DNA from: Ketogulonicigenium vulgare WSH-001
Lineage (GTDB): Bacteria > Pseudomonadota > Alphaproteobacteria > Rhodobacterales > Rhodobacteraceae
Length of the DNA: 64,000 nt
NCBI RefSeq assembly: GCF_000223375.1
Contig: NC_017384.1
Coordinates: 1,614,501-1,678,500, forward strand
Reading direction: 5' to 3'
This document shows positions 54,334 to 62,401 of the stretch, one piece after another. A program made the position numbers and the translations under genes. The stretch's first letter is position 1; each line of letters begins with the position of its first letter. The notes under the pieces are model-generated. The model searched no databases. It was not told the origin of the DNA and saw only the letters and a program-made list of their open reading frames with translations.

Positions 54334-55536
54334 ATGCCTTACTTAACTGCAGTAAATGGTGCGGTGGTTAACCTTAGTCTGCCCACACCCATCTTAACTC
54401 TTCCCTCAACCAACATTCTTAATGCCTTCGGCACATCGACGCTGTTTAGTCAGTATAACGTCGATGGGGTCGGCGATGGCTCTACGCCTGAAACGGTCCA
54501 GGGCGGCGACTATCTCGCCCCGATCATTGGCGGTTCGCCAGTGCCTGGAACTTACGCGGGTTCTGGCACTTTCCAGACTGCCGGCCTAACAGTCGGCAAT
54601 GCCTTTTTGGGGGCAACGGTTCGGCTGAACCCGGTGGACGTCGACTACTTTGTTGACGAGAATGACCAACTTTACATCATCAGCGACGCACCTCTAGACG
54701 CAGCAAACCTGACTGTGACTATCACGGTTAACGCGCTAGGAACGTCAACGCCGCTCACACTGCCACTTACAGATCTTCTGACCAACCCAATCGTTGCCCC
54801 GGTGCTGGGACTTCTGGGTGGCCCTAACGCGGTCAACAATATCCTGAATCAGGTCATCAACTCACAGACGTTTGACCCTAACGGCACGATGACCATTCCA
54901 CCTGGCGAGATTAACGACATCGTTTGCTTTGTTGCAGGCACGATGATCCTTACTCCCGATGGTTACCGTATGGTCGAGACGTTGCAGGTCGGCGACCTTG
55001 TGATGACCAAAGATAATGGTGCCAAACCCGTTAAATGGGTCGGTGTTCGCAAGCTTTCGGCAGCTGAAATTATCGTAAATCAACACCTGCGTCCCATTCG
55101 CATCAAAGCTGGTGCGCTGGGTGTAAACATCCCATCGCAAGATTTGATGGTCTCGCCGCAGCACCGTGTACTAGTTCGCTCTAAAATCGCGCAGAAGATG
55201 ATACAGAGCGACGAAGTGCTCGTTGCAGCCAAGCAATTATTGCAGCTTGGAGGTATTGATATCGCCACTGATCTTACGGAAGTTGAATATCATCACTTCC
55301 TTTTCGACCAGCACGAAATCGTGTTCTCTAACGGCGCTGAAACTGAATCGCTCTATACCGGCGCTCAGGCTTTAAAAGGTGTCGGAGCCGAGGCACGTCG
55401 CGAGATCTTCGCGCTGTTTCCAAATCTTCTTGATCAGGAGAAAGCGCCTATCGAAGCACGCCCCATGCTTACCGGCCGCAAGGGGCGCAGGCTCGCAATG
55501 CGGCATATGCAAGCAAATCGGCCGCTCGTGGTATAA
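54334..55536 (+). CDS. Hint-domain protein 2 (197+203 residues)
   Basis: 400 residues. The Hint module begins at Cys198 (IVCFVAGTMILTPDGYRMVE) and keeps the QVGDLVMTKDNGAKPVKWVG strand, MVSPQHRVLVRSK and the tail EYHHFLFDQHEIVFSNGAE. The N-part is unlike that of the other two: it is rich in Thr, Asn, Leu and Pro with repeated beta-like segments (NAFGTSTLFSQYN, TVTITVNALGTSTPLTL) resembling secreted repeat proteins. Base composition is visibly more AT-rich than in the surrounding genes. No signal peptide. It is followed by a TTCG-capped hairpin. Confidence 0.8.
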   Translation: MPYLTAVNGAVVNLSLPTPILTLPSTNILNAFGTSTLFSQYNVDGVGDGSTPETVQGGDYLAPIIGGSPVPGTYAGSGTFQTAGLTVGNAFLGATVRLNPVDVDYFVDENDQLYIISDAPLDAANLTVTITVNALGTSTPLTLPLTDLLTNPIVAPVLGLLGGPNAVNNILNQVINSQTFDPNGTMTIPPGEINDIVCFVAGTMILTPDGYRMVETLQVGDLVMTKDNGAKPVKWVGVRKLSAAEIIVNQHLRPIRIKAGALGVNIPSQDLMVSPQHRVLVRSKIAQKMIQSDEVLVAAKQLLQLGGIDIATDLTEVEYHHFLFDQHEIVFSNGAETESLYTGAQALKGVGAEARREIFALFPNLLDQEKAPIEARPMLTGRKGRRLAMRHMQANRPLVV

Positions 55537-55562
55537 AAAAGTAGGAGAGCCTTCGGGCTCTC
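55535..55562 (-). terminator. Terminator for the leftward lysis cassette
   Basis: GAGAGCC (55545-55551) and GGCTCTC (55556-55562) close over a four-base loop (TTCG on the plus strand). On the minus strand the stem is followed by TACTTTTTTAT, so it ends the lysis operon and may also cap Hint gene 2. Confidence 0.75.
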
Positions 55563-55567
55563 TCATC

Positions 55568-55774
55568 TTACCAACACCCGGACGCCACCCCGAAATCCTG
55601 ATGGCCAATCAGTGCCCGCAGGGCCTGCGGATCCTGATCGGCCAGATAGTCCACGGTCGCGCCAGCCACTTGGATCTGCCGCCAGCCCGCGCAACCCGCC
55701 TCAATTCTCTCGCCGCACGAGGCCAGCGCGCTTAGCGCGATTAGCCAAGTCAACATCATCAGCGATCTGCGCAT
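55568..55774 (-). CDS. Rz1-like outer-membrane spanin lipoprotein
   Basis: 68 residues. The signal ends in a lipobox (ALASC, Cys20), and the mature part (ERIEAGCAGWRQIQV, the ASGCW end) follows the small-lipoprotein pattern seen after Rz in phage lysis cassettes. The gene overlaps the Rz-like gene by 74 bases in another frame, the usual Rz/Rz1 arrangement. Together they would fuse inner and outer membrane at the last step of lysis. Confidence 0.7.
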   Translation of the reverse strand: MRRSLMMLTWLIALSALASCGERIEAGCAGWRQIQVAGATVDYLADQDPQALRALIGHQDFGVASGCW

Positions 55775-55916
55775 CTATCTCGTCCCGTTTTGCGTCTGCA
55801 TTCGCAGCAGCCTCTGCCTGCTGCTGGCGCACCTCGGCGCGACCATTGCGCCGTCCCTGCCACCACGCGACGGCTATCGCCCCCGCGCCGATGATCATCC
55901 CAATCAGCCAGTCCAT
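55701..55916 (-). CDS. Rz-like inner-membrane spanin
   Basis: 71 residues from ATG 55916, which overlaps the holin stop (ATGA). One N-terminal helix (MDWLIGMIIGAGAIAVAWWQ) is followed by an Ala/Gln/Glu-rich coiled coil (AEVRQQQAEAAANADAKRDE). Size and position are right for an i-spanin. It is short compared with lambda Rz (153 residues). Confidence 0.65.
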   Translation of the reverse strand: MDWLIGMIIGAGAIAVAWWQGRRNGRAEVRQQQAEAAANADAKRDEIDAQIADDVDLANRAKRAGLVRREN

Positions 55917-56119
55917 CAGGTGGCCCAGCCAAAGCGCTTGGCGAGCCGATAGGCCCACTCCGCGATCACGGCCAACACAGCGCCAAGCGCCATGACCAGC
56001 ACCCCATGCAGCTCTGCATCCGTGGCGAGCTGCGCGCCAAAATCGGCAGAGATAAAGCCAGCGCTTACCAGAGCACCGGACAGATAGCGCATGATGATGC
56101 GCGCCCAGACAGCGGTCAT
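55916..56119 (-). CDS. Holin-like small membrane protein
   Basis: 67 residues with two hydrophobic segments (about 9-25 and 38-58) and a basic C-terminus (YRLAKRFGWAT). It lies between endolysin and Rz with overlapping start and stop codons, the usual place of a class II holin. The holin identity is inferred from size, topology and position. Confidence 0.65.
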   Translation of the reverse strand: MTAVWARIIMRYLSGALVSAGFISADFGAQLATDAELHGVLVMALGAVLAVIAEWAYRLAKRFGWAT

Positions 56120-56667
56120 TGTTTCTTTCCCGTAATGATGCCCCAGAAGGCTTTGAAAATCCGCAGCCAGATGCTGCCCTGATCCTCCGGCAGCGCTGCA
56201 AGATAGGCTGTTGCGATGGCCGCAATCTCGGCGGCCTTATCCTTGCCATTGACGATGGCCCGAGCGCCGACGAAATCGACCCGCGCGCCATCGATGTAAT
56301 CGGCCAACTTCTTGCCGGTGAACCAACCGCCGATCATACCGTGGACAAGGATCTGCGCGGCAGCGTCCGGCTCCATCGCGCGGGACGGATCACCAATCAG
56401 ATCGACGCCGATCTTGGCCGAGGCTTTTTGATAATTGGCTTTCCACGTCAGCTGCACGAACCCGCGCCCATGCCAGGGGTAATAGCGCAGGTTCTTTTCG
56501 CGCCACGCGTCGGAGAGCCAGTAAGCTTCTTCCACCGGCAACATGGTGCGGTTGGTTTCCCAATATGCGGTTCCCAGCACGTAGGCCGTCTGTGCGCGCA
56601 AAAGCCCTGCCCTGCGGCACGCCGCTAGGATCCGCCGGGTTTCCCCCAGCGAAAGATCGATCTGCAT
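56116..56667 (-). CDS. Phage endolysin, GH19-like
   Basis: 183 residues from ATG 56667 with a perfect AGGAGGT four bases upstream. The glycoside hydrolase 19/lysozyme-type features are YVLGTAYWETNRTM (catalytic Glu), RYYPWHGRGFVQLTWKANYQ and the WFTGKKLADYI segment. It degrades peptidoglycan. The C-terminus carries a hydrophobic stretch (WLRIFKAFWGIITGKKQ) but no signal peptide, so it depends on the holin. Confidence 0.88.
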   Translation of the reverse strand: MQIDLSLGETRRILAACRRAGLLRAQTAYVLGTAYWETNRTMLPVEEAYWLSDAWREKNLRYYPWHGRGFVQLTWKANYQKASAKIGVDLIGDPSRAMEPDAAAQILVHGMIGGWFTGKKLADYIDGARVDFVGARAIVNGKDKAAEIAAIATAYLAALPEDQGSIWLRIFKAFWGIITGKKQ

Positions 56668-56683
56668 CGATACCTCCTGAAAA

Positions 56684-56707
56684 TGAAAAAACCCGCACGA
56701 GGCGGGG
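56684..56707 (-). terminator. Leftward terminator just upstream of the endolysin gene
   Basis: The stem CCCGC/GCGGG (56692-56696 with 56702-56706) is followed on the minus strand by TTTTTTCATTTTC. It lies 17 bases before the endolysin ATG and resembles two further terminators at 60.0 and 62.4 kb. Confidence 0.65.
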
Positions 56708-56830
56708 ACTAGCGAACCAATTTCAAGCAGCTGAGTGGACGTTGGATGCGCCTGCTCAGCGACTTTTCGTTTACAAAGTGCCGCGATTCAGTCTTCATAA
56801 ATATCGAATATACAAAGGTGAATCTCGAAA

Positions 56831-57814
56831 ATGGCCACATTCCAATTCAGCAGCGGTTTAGTAGTCACCAAAAATAGTTCCGGCATCTACGAACTCGACC
56901 CACCGGGATCATGGTTTGGGACTTCGGGTACAACCACTAACGGTTCATCGGGAGCGCTATTTTCGCCTGACGAAACGCTCGTTATCTCCGGTCTTTTCAC
57001 CGTAAAATACCTCGGAGCAGACGACGACATAATCCTTACCGAGGTGGTAAATTTCGGCGCATTTGGGGAAACTTATCAGCCGGGCATGCTGATGGTGTTT
57101 TCACAGAATCCTTTGAATGCCAATCAGATTGCAGCACTTTCATTCCAAGCTGTCGCTTTCGATACATTGACCGGACAGGCCGTCGTCGCCCCTTGCTTTA
57201 CGCGCGGCACGCTGATCATGGCGATGTCTGGCATGGTCCCTATCGAGGACCTGCGCGCCGGAGATCTAGTGGATACCATCGACAACGGGCTGCAGCCGAT
57301 CCGCTGGATTGGATCGTCAACGGTTTCAGGCGCAGCCCTCAAGGCAACACCAAAGCTGCGCCCCATCCATATTTCTGCGGGGGCTTTAGGAGAAGGGCTT
57401 CCCTCCCAAGATCTGCGGGTTTCACCGCAGCATCGCATCTTGGTACGGTCAAAGATCGCAGTTCGGATGTTCGGCGCGGCTGAGATCCTGGTTCCCGCTG
57501 TGAAGCTCGTGGCCCTACCCGGCATTTACAGCGTCGATGAGTGTGACAGCGTTGAATACTTCCACATGCTATTCGATCGCCATGAGATCGTCCTATCGAA
57601 TGGCGCAGAAAGCGAGAGCATGCATACGGGTCCCGTGGCGCTTCGCAGCCTCTCTTCGCAAGCGCGCGCCGAAATATTATCGATCTTCCCGGAGCTAGAG
57701 CAAATCGGCGCTGCACGCGAGCTAGCGCGCCCGGTACCAAGCGGCAAAGACCTTGCCGCCATGTTTGACCGCCACGTAAAAAATACCCAACCCATCCAGA
57801 GACCGCTGGTGTAA
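56831..57814 (+). CDS. Hint-domain protein 3 (121+206 residues)
   Basis: 327 residues. The Hint module starts at Cys122 (APCFTRGTLIMAMSGMVPIE), followed by RAGDLVDTIDNGLQPIRWIG, RVSPQHRILVRSK and the tail EYFHMLFDRHEIVLSNGAE. It is clearly closest to Hint protein 1. The first 121 residues (ATFQFSSGLVVTKNSSGIYE) form an unknown beta-rich domain without a signal peptide. It is transcribed against the flanking lysis and phage genes, so it looks like inserted cargo. Confidence 0.8.
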   Translation: MATFQFSSGLVVTKNSSGIYELDPPGSWFGTSGTTTNGSSGALFSPDETLVISGLFTVKYLGADDDIILTEVVNFGAFGETYQPGMLMVFSQNPLNANQIAALSFQAVAFDTLTGQAVVAPCFTRGTLIMAMSGMVPIEDLRAGDLVDTIDNGLQPIRWIGSSTVSGAALKATPKLRPIHISAGALGEGLPSQDLRVSPQHRILVRSKIAVRMFGAAEILVPAVKLVALPGIYSVDECDSVEYFHMLFDRHEIVLSNGAESESMHTGPVALRSLSSQARAEILSIFPELEQIGAARELARPVPSGKDLAAMFDRHVKNTQPIQRPLV

Positions 57815-57847
57815 CCCGATGGGCTGGGCCGAAGGCTTAGGTTAAAG

Positions 57848-58144
57848 CTATTTCCGCCAGGCTTTCCAAAGCTCGATCGCTTGCTTGGGATCATTTACCG
57901 CGATCAAGATCCAACGCATGATGCCCTCGGCCGTCAGCGTGAGCATCGCGGCCGCCACAGCCTTGGGGGTATTGGTCATGGCTGACACCCAGTCCGTGGC
58001 CAGCCACGCTGCACCGACAGCGACGATCAAGGTACTGATCACCTGCCATGCGCCAAGCTGCTGTGTGGTGCGCACCTTGACGATAAGCGCGACCGCGACG
58101 CCGCCCCAGAATTCGGGGCTGCGCAAAGGTGATTGGTCTGACAT
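57848..58144 (-). CDS. Phage holin-like protein, about three membrane helices
   Basis: 98 residues with hydrophobic stretches at about 12-25, 33-50 and 63-83 and a basic C-terminus (AIELWKAWRK). Size and the flanking phage genes point to a holin, the second candidate in the region. The family is not certain. Confidence 0.6.
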   Translation of the reverse strand: MSDQSPLRSPEFWGGVAVALIVKVRTTQQLGAWQVISTLIVAVGAAWLATDWVSAMTNTPKAVAAAMLTLTAEGIMRWILIAVNDPKQAIELWKAWRK

Positions 58145-58228
58145 ATTGGCTCCAGCGCATGTAAGTTAACTGTCCGTTAACTATGTTTATTGTTTGATGG
58201 TCGCGGTTGGATGAGGGGGATCATCAAG

Positions 58229-58387
58229 ATGACAACCGCCAGAGAGCAGAAGCTTTATGACGCATTACTCGACTACATCGCGTGCTACGGCCTTTCGAAG
58301 GCCGCGCGCGAAGCACTTCGGGAATACGAGGCAACTTCTCCAGCAAAACTGCAGGCCCGCGAATTGCGGCCAGTACTCCTGGAGTAA
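58229..58387 (+). CDS. Small helical protein of unknown function
   Basis: 52 residues from ATG 58229. The sequence is charged and helical (AREQKLYDALLDYIACYGLS, AAREALREYEAT) without known motifs. A GGGGG stretch 10-15 bases upstream may act as ribosome site. It is oriented against the phage morphogenesis genes. Real coding is likely but not proven. Confidence 0.45.
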   Translation: MTTAREQKLYDALLDYIACYGLSKAAREALREYEATSPAKLQARELRPVLLE

Positions 58388-58407
58388 TTACATCAGCCGC
58401 GATCCGA

Positions 58408-59712
58408 TCACTGCACGCGGGGCGGCGCGTTGCGATAGGGATGGTTCGCGGGCAAGCGCTCCTCGAGGCCGTGACGCCAGTGCATGTAAGCCTCGATCAG
58501 ATGGCGCGTGGCAAGATCCGGCACCACCCCCAGGGCGATGGCCCCAAGGATCGGCCCGACCCACTGGCGGTTGTTGTTTGCATCAAAGCCCCGACCGATA
58601 CACCAAGAAGCGCTGGCACTAACCCCGAACGACATCGACCCCATCGGCATCGGGAAAATGCCCGACGACACCTCAGTATCAGCCGCGTTCAGCCGGATCG
58701 CACTCGTCCCGGATTGCACGGCATCCGGCTGCTGGAACGACACACGCGCAAGCGCAGCCTGCCCGTTACCGAGGATCTGCGTATAGATCGCACTGCCCGT
58801 TGACGTGCCACTGATGATCTCAACGCCCGTGGCAAATTCCGCGAGGATGAGCCACCACATCGGTGCAAAAGCCGCAGGCGGTTGCAGATATTGGTAGGCC
58901 GGGGACTTGTCCCAGATGACGGCAGGCATACCCCGAAATGTGCCAGCACGGGGCTGATTGGCGGCTGTGGGCTGGGTCATGTCCCGCACGCCAAACTTGT
59001 CGCGCCACGCGGTGACGTAATCCGCGCCGTTGCGCTCGACCGTGGTCCGATCCTCGCCCAGCCATAGTCCACCATTGGCCTTTTGCGGCGCGGTCAGCGC
59101 GCGCTCTGGCACCCACATCTGGATCGTATTGCTTTGCATGATTGTCACTTCCGCATCCTGAGAAATCGCCGCGCCCTCCAGCGCGGGGCTGATGATAAGG
59201 TCCCGGCCAATCGAGCCGGGGATCGCCACGCCGTCCGCAAACCACTGGCCGGGCAGGTTCGAGCGCAGCCGCGATCCGGCATAGCCCGCGCCCTGCACGA
59301 TCCGAATGATCGGGCGATAATCGAGGCTGATGGCCGCGCCCTCATAAGCGGGCGTCATCTGCCAGCGCAGCCCCACCGCGCCGGGGATGTCGACGCCATC
59401 GGCCTGCCACTGGCCAAAGACGCTGGATTGATAGCTGCTGCCTGCATAGCCCGGATCGCCATCGCTGACCCAGATATGCGGATCCACCCGCAGGAATATC
59501 GCCGCACCCTCGAGGTCGGGCGTGATCATCAGCGCACCGCCCCAAGCGCCGGGGATGGCGACGCCGTCCGCATACCACTGGCCCTCGACGCTCGAGACGA
59601 GTTCTGCGCCCGCGTATCCGCTGCTGGACGCTAGCGAGATCACCGGCACCGCCCCCGCCCGCGCGCCTGCCAGCGCGGCAAGGGCGGTCAGGCCAAAGCC
59701 AAGGGCCAGCAT
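58408..59712 (-). CDS. Phage spike/tail protein with three GYAG-GQW repeats
   Basis: 434 residues from ATG 59712, overlapping the spike-base stop by one base (TAATG). After a hydrophobic start (1-20) come three ~52-residue repeats (about 28-75, 80-130 and 134-185), each with GYAG, GQW-x-ADGV-x-IPG and EGAAI. The rest resembles a lectin-like (concanavalin/LamG-type) domain ending LPANHPYRNAPP. A relative with two repeats lies at 60.8-62.0 kb. Position after the spike base protein suggests a receptor-binding spike. Confidence 0.7.
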   Translation of the reverse strand: MLALGFGLTALAALAGARAGAVPVISLASSSGYAGAELVSSVEGQWYADGVAIPGAWGGALMITPDLEGAAIFLRVDPHIWVSDGDPGYAGSSYQSSVFGQWQADGVDIPGAVGLRWQMTPAYEGAAISLDYRPIIRIVQGAGYAGSRLRSNLPGQWFADGVAIPGSIGRDLIISPALEGAAISQDAEVTIMQSNTIQMWVPERALTAPQKANGGLWLGEDRTTVERNGADYVTAWRDKFGVRDMTQPTAANQPRAGTFRGMPAVIWDKSPAYQYLQPPAAFAPMWWLILAEFATGVEIISGTSTGSAIYTQILGNGQAALARVSFQQPDAVQSGTSAIRLNAADTEVSSGIFPMPMGSMSFGVSASASWCIGRGFDANNNRQWVGPILGAIALGVVPDLATRHLIEAYMHWRHGLEERLPANHPYRNAPPRVQ

Positions 59713-59975
59713 TACCAGATTCCGACGAGGCCGGTGGCCGTGGTGCCCGAGGCCCAGACGCGCGAGACGCGCACCGGCAGCGGCACCCCCACGAGGATCG
59801 GCAGCACCACGGGATCGCCACCGCCGCGCATGGTCACCCGCACGTTACCCTCCCCCAGCGCATAGAGCGCGCGCGGGACATGCGGCAGATCATCGGTGTT
59901 CGAGGGCGTGATGCTGGCGGCATTGGATGCCGGGCTGTCCATGCCTACTGCATGGTGTTGAAAGGCGTCTGCCAT
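59712..59975 (-). CDS. Spike base protein, GTA rcc01079 (GhsA)-like family
   Basis: 87 residues from ATG 59975 (MADAFQHHAVGMDSPASNAA). The sequence follows the small spike-base family named after Rhodobacter capsulatus rcc01079, the head-spike gene of its gene transfer agent: SITPSNTDDLPHVPRALYAL, then LPVRVSRVWASGTTATGLVG at the end. It should anchor the spike encoded next. A terminator lies 34 bases upstream of its start. Confidence 0.8.
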   Translation of the reverse strand: MADAFQHHAVGMDSPASNAASITPSNTDDLPHVPRALYALGEGNVRVTMRGGGDPVVLPILVGVPLPVRVSRVWASGTTATGLVGIW

Positions 59976-60003
59976 GGTGTTCCTCACATGAGCATGGGGC
60001 AAA

Positions 60004-60030
60004 AGAAAAACCCGCCACAATGGGCGGGTT
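60004..60030 (-). terminator. Leftward terminator upstream of the spike-base gene
   Basis: AACCCGCC (60009-60016) pairs with GGCGGGTT (60023-60030). On the minus strand the stem ends in TTTTTCTTTT. The next gene starts at 59975. Confidence 0.8.
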
Positions 60031-60080
60031 GGGGTTGGTTGACGTATACTTGTCGAACGCGGTGATCGATGTTCAATCCT

Positions 60081-60395
60081 TCATAAGGCACAATCGTCGA
60101 GAGTTAGACCCTTCAAACCCAGCTCATGTACCCAAGTTGGACGCCTACCACGCCCTGACCAAGTTTGAGCGGGATTGCTTGGATTGCGATAACGCGCAAC
60201 ACCACGAGGGGTTACCTCTTTCATTGACCTGATATCATCCGCAAGTTGGTTCAATGACAGTCCAAATCTCGAGACCGCATGCTCAGCCGCCCTAAGGGCG
60301 CACTTTCTATTCCTGTCATCCACGCTGACTAGCGCCTGATCAATTTCCACTAAGAGTTGAACCAGCTCGCGGCGATCGAGGCTATCTAAATCCAT
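60081..60395 (-). CDS. H-NS/HvrA-like nucleoid protein
   Basis: 104 residues from ATG 60395 with AGGGGGAC just before it. An N-terminal coiled-coil region (DLDSLDRRELVQLLVEIDQA) and the DNA-binding motif YRNPSNPAQTWSGRGRRPTW are typical of H-NS, HvrA and TrnH. Such proteins coat AT-rich DNA and silence foreign genes. Its place inside the phage gene block suggests the element carries its own silencer, acting on host or phage genes. Confidence 0.85.
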   Translation of the reverse strand: MDLDSLDRRELVQLLVEIDQALVSVDDRNRKCALRAAEHAVSRFGLSLNQLADDIRSMKEVTPRGVARYRNPSNPAQTWSGRGRRPTWVHELGLKGLTLDDCAL

Positions 60396-60547
60396 TTTTG
60401 TCCCCCTAACTGAACAGAAAGAAACCACCTATGGTCATATACAGCTCGTTCAGAGCACATCTGATGAATGTGTTTTCCATTCACTAATAAATGCTTAACG
60501 CCTACCGAAAGTTCCTTAGTTAGCTTGTCACTTAAGCAGCCCGTCGC

Positions 60548-60817
60548 TCAGCCCAACTCATCCTCCATCACCTTGGGCAAACTCACCCCATCCGCCTCAG
60601 CGCACCCTTCGGGCACATCCATGCCCGGATAGGCAGGAATCGCGAAGGTGCCCGGCGTGGCGGTCTCGCGCGGTTCTGCCCAGCGGGCGGTGACGCGGGC
60701 CTCGGGGGCGACCTCCTGCCCGTCGCGGTATTCCGGCAGGCCAGTCACCAGCGCGGTGGCGGCGGCTTCGGCAGCGATGATGGCGGCTTCGGCGCCCGTC
60801 CAATATTTCTGGGTCAT
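60548..60817 (-). CDS. Small phage-region protein of unknown function
   Basis: 89 residues from ATG 60817, one base after the TGA of the upstream spike gene (TGACATG), so it is translationally coupled. The N-terminus MTQKYWTGAEAAIIAAEAAA is helical; the middle (TARWAEPRETATPGTFAIPA) is Pro-rich. I do not recognise a family. From its position it may be an accessory or assembly factor of the spike. Confidence 0.6.
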   Translation of the reverse strand: MTQKYWTGAEAAIIAAEAAATALVTGLPEYRDGQEVAPEARVTARWAEPRETATPGTFAIPAYPGMDVPEGCAEADGVSLPKVMEDELG

Positions 60818-60818
60818 G

Positions 60819-61970
60819 TCAGTCAATCCTTGGGCCAAGTGATTTGTAAGGGTGCGCGGCGGGCAGGCTATCCGCCTGCCCCCAGCTGTGGGCGAGGTAT
60901 CCAGAAAGCCGGTCGTGGTCGTCAGCGCTCGGCTCATTGCTCAGGGCAATGACCTCCGCAATCAGACCATCCCAGCCAAAGCTGGCAGACTGGCCAGCAC
61001 CGATGCCCCATGCGCGCAGCGCCTCACTGTTGCGGTGCGGGGCAGTGCCCAGAACGGCCCCCGCCATCGGCAGGACAGCAGCCGTCGGTGCGTGGCCATT
61101 CATGCGGACCAGCGGGGTTTGCTGCAATCCGTTTGTGTCGCGATTGCCGCGCACACGACCGGCACCGCTGCCGATCATGCCCCAAAGCGTCGCATAGCTG
61201 GCGAAGATGGTTTCGACGCCGGTTTTGTATTGCGCGACGGCGTAGACATACCGCCCGTAATGCGACGACGCCGCCAGCAGGTAGGTCTGTTCCTCCTGCG
61301 CGAAGGTCATCACCCTGCGCCCCATCTGCACGACCGTGCGCGGCTGAAGGCTTGCACTGGTCTGCAACATATCCCGCAAGCCGAAGCTGTCAGCGATGGC
61401 CGCCACACGATCATCAGCGGCAAGCTGGACACCGCGCCGCATCGACCACCAGCCCTCCTTAAGCGCGGCCGCAAGCACAGTCGGCGTCCACATCTGGATG
61501 CGGTTACTGCGCGGCGCGGTGAATGTGATGTAGCTGATCGCCGCGCCCTCGAGTGCGATGGTCATTGTCCATGTCTGACCGCGCGCGCCGGGGATGGGCA
61601 GGCCGTCCGCATACCACTGCCCGCCCCCGCGCGACGCGCTGTAGACAGAGCCAGCGAAGCCCGCGCCCGAGGTGATCGAGATCTCGACCGACTGGGGCTG
61701 AATCGCGATATCATACTGGATCACCGCGCCCTCATAGGCATCGGTCATGACCCATGTCTGGTCTGTCGCGCTATGGATTGGCACGCCATCGGCAAACCAC
61801 TGACCACCGGGCTGCGTGGCCGCATAGACCGACCCAGCGTAACCGCTGCCAGATGCGAGCGAGATCTCGGGCGGCTTGGCCCACATCAGCACGGCCCCGC
61901 GCCGCAGCTCAGTCACATCGCGGCCCGCGATGCGCAGGGCGCGGATCTTTGCAAAGTCCAATTCGATCAT
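60819..61970 (-). CDS. Phage spike/tail protein with two GYAG-GQW repeats
   Basis: 383 residues from ATG 61970, overlapping the upstream stop (ATGA). The start MIELDFAKIRALRIAGRDVT looks like a structural docking segment. Two repeats follow (SGYAGSVYAAT..GGQWFADG and AGFAGSVYSAS..GGQWYADG), then a lectin-like domain ending WGQADSLPAAHPYKSLGPR. It is a paralogue of the 434-residue protein, probably a second receptor-binding component. Confidence 0.7.
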   Translation of the reverse strand: MIELDFAKIRALRIAGRDVTELRRGAVLMWAKPPEISLASGSGYAGSVYAATQPGGQWFADGVPIHSATDQTWVMTDAYEGAVIQYDIAIQPQSVEISITSGAGFAGSVYSASRGGGQWYADGLPIPGARGQTWTMTIALEGAAISYITFTAPRSNRIQMWTPTVLAAALKEGWWSMRRGVQLAADDRVAAIADSFGLRDMLQTSASLQPRTVVQMGRRVMTFAQEEQTYLLAASSHYGRYVYAVAQYKTGVETIFASYATLWGMIGSGAGRVRGNRDTNGLQQTPLVRMNGHAPTAAVLPMAGAVLGTAPHRNSEALRAWGIGAGQSASFGWDGLIAEVIALSNEPSADDHDRLSGYLAHSWGQADSLPAAHPYKSLGPRID

Positions 61971-62371
61971 TTGACCCTCGCATACCAATGTAGCGGATTG
62001 GGATCGGCCGGCGGCGGCCAGCTGCCCCCCTCGACCAGCGTCACCGTGACGCCGAAGGGCACCGGCACGCCAAGCAGATCAGCCAAAGCGAAGGGGCCGG
62101 GGCCGTCGATAAAAATGCTGCCAATAGTGGTGATCCGTTCGCGCGGCAGGACATAGGCTACGTCATAGACAACACCCTGCCCCAAGTCCTGCCGGAACAG
62201 CGAGGCACTGAACGCGCCGCCCGTCACCGTTACATCGATCGGCGCGCCGGTGATGATCGCAGCGCCGCTCTTGTCCCAGCCGCGCGGGGTAAAGCGGATC
62301 AGGCTCAAATTCTGCGGCGCACCCGCGATATCGCGCAGCTCGCCCGTAACCGTGACGGTCGTGATCGCCAT
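61967..62371 (-). CDS. Phage structural protein, beta-rich, upstream of the second spike gene
   Basis: 134 residues from ATG 62371 with AAAGG upstream. The sequence is all beta-like (TTVTVTGELRDIAGAPQNLS, GAPIDVTVTGGAFSASLF) and ends LHWYARVK. It is coupled to the spike gene by ATGA. Likely a base or connector for the spike; no named family recognised. Confidence 0.6.
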   Translation of the reverse strand: MAITTVTVTGELRDIAGAPQNLSLIRFTPRGWDKSGAAIITGAPIDVTVTGGAFSASLFRQDLGQGVVYDVAYVLPRERITTIGSIFIDGPGPFALADLLGVPVPFGVTVTLVEGGSWPPPADPNPLHWYARVK

Positions 62372-62401
62372 GACTGGCCTTTCTATTGGATAGGTTTGGG
62401 C

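Noticed and set aside
60852..62156. 434-codon open frame on the plus strand
   Set aside because: Antisense to the two-repeat spike gene; no start signal and Arg/Ala-rich product.
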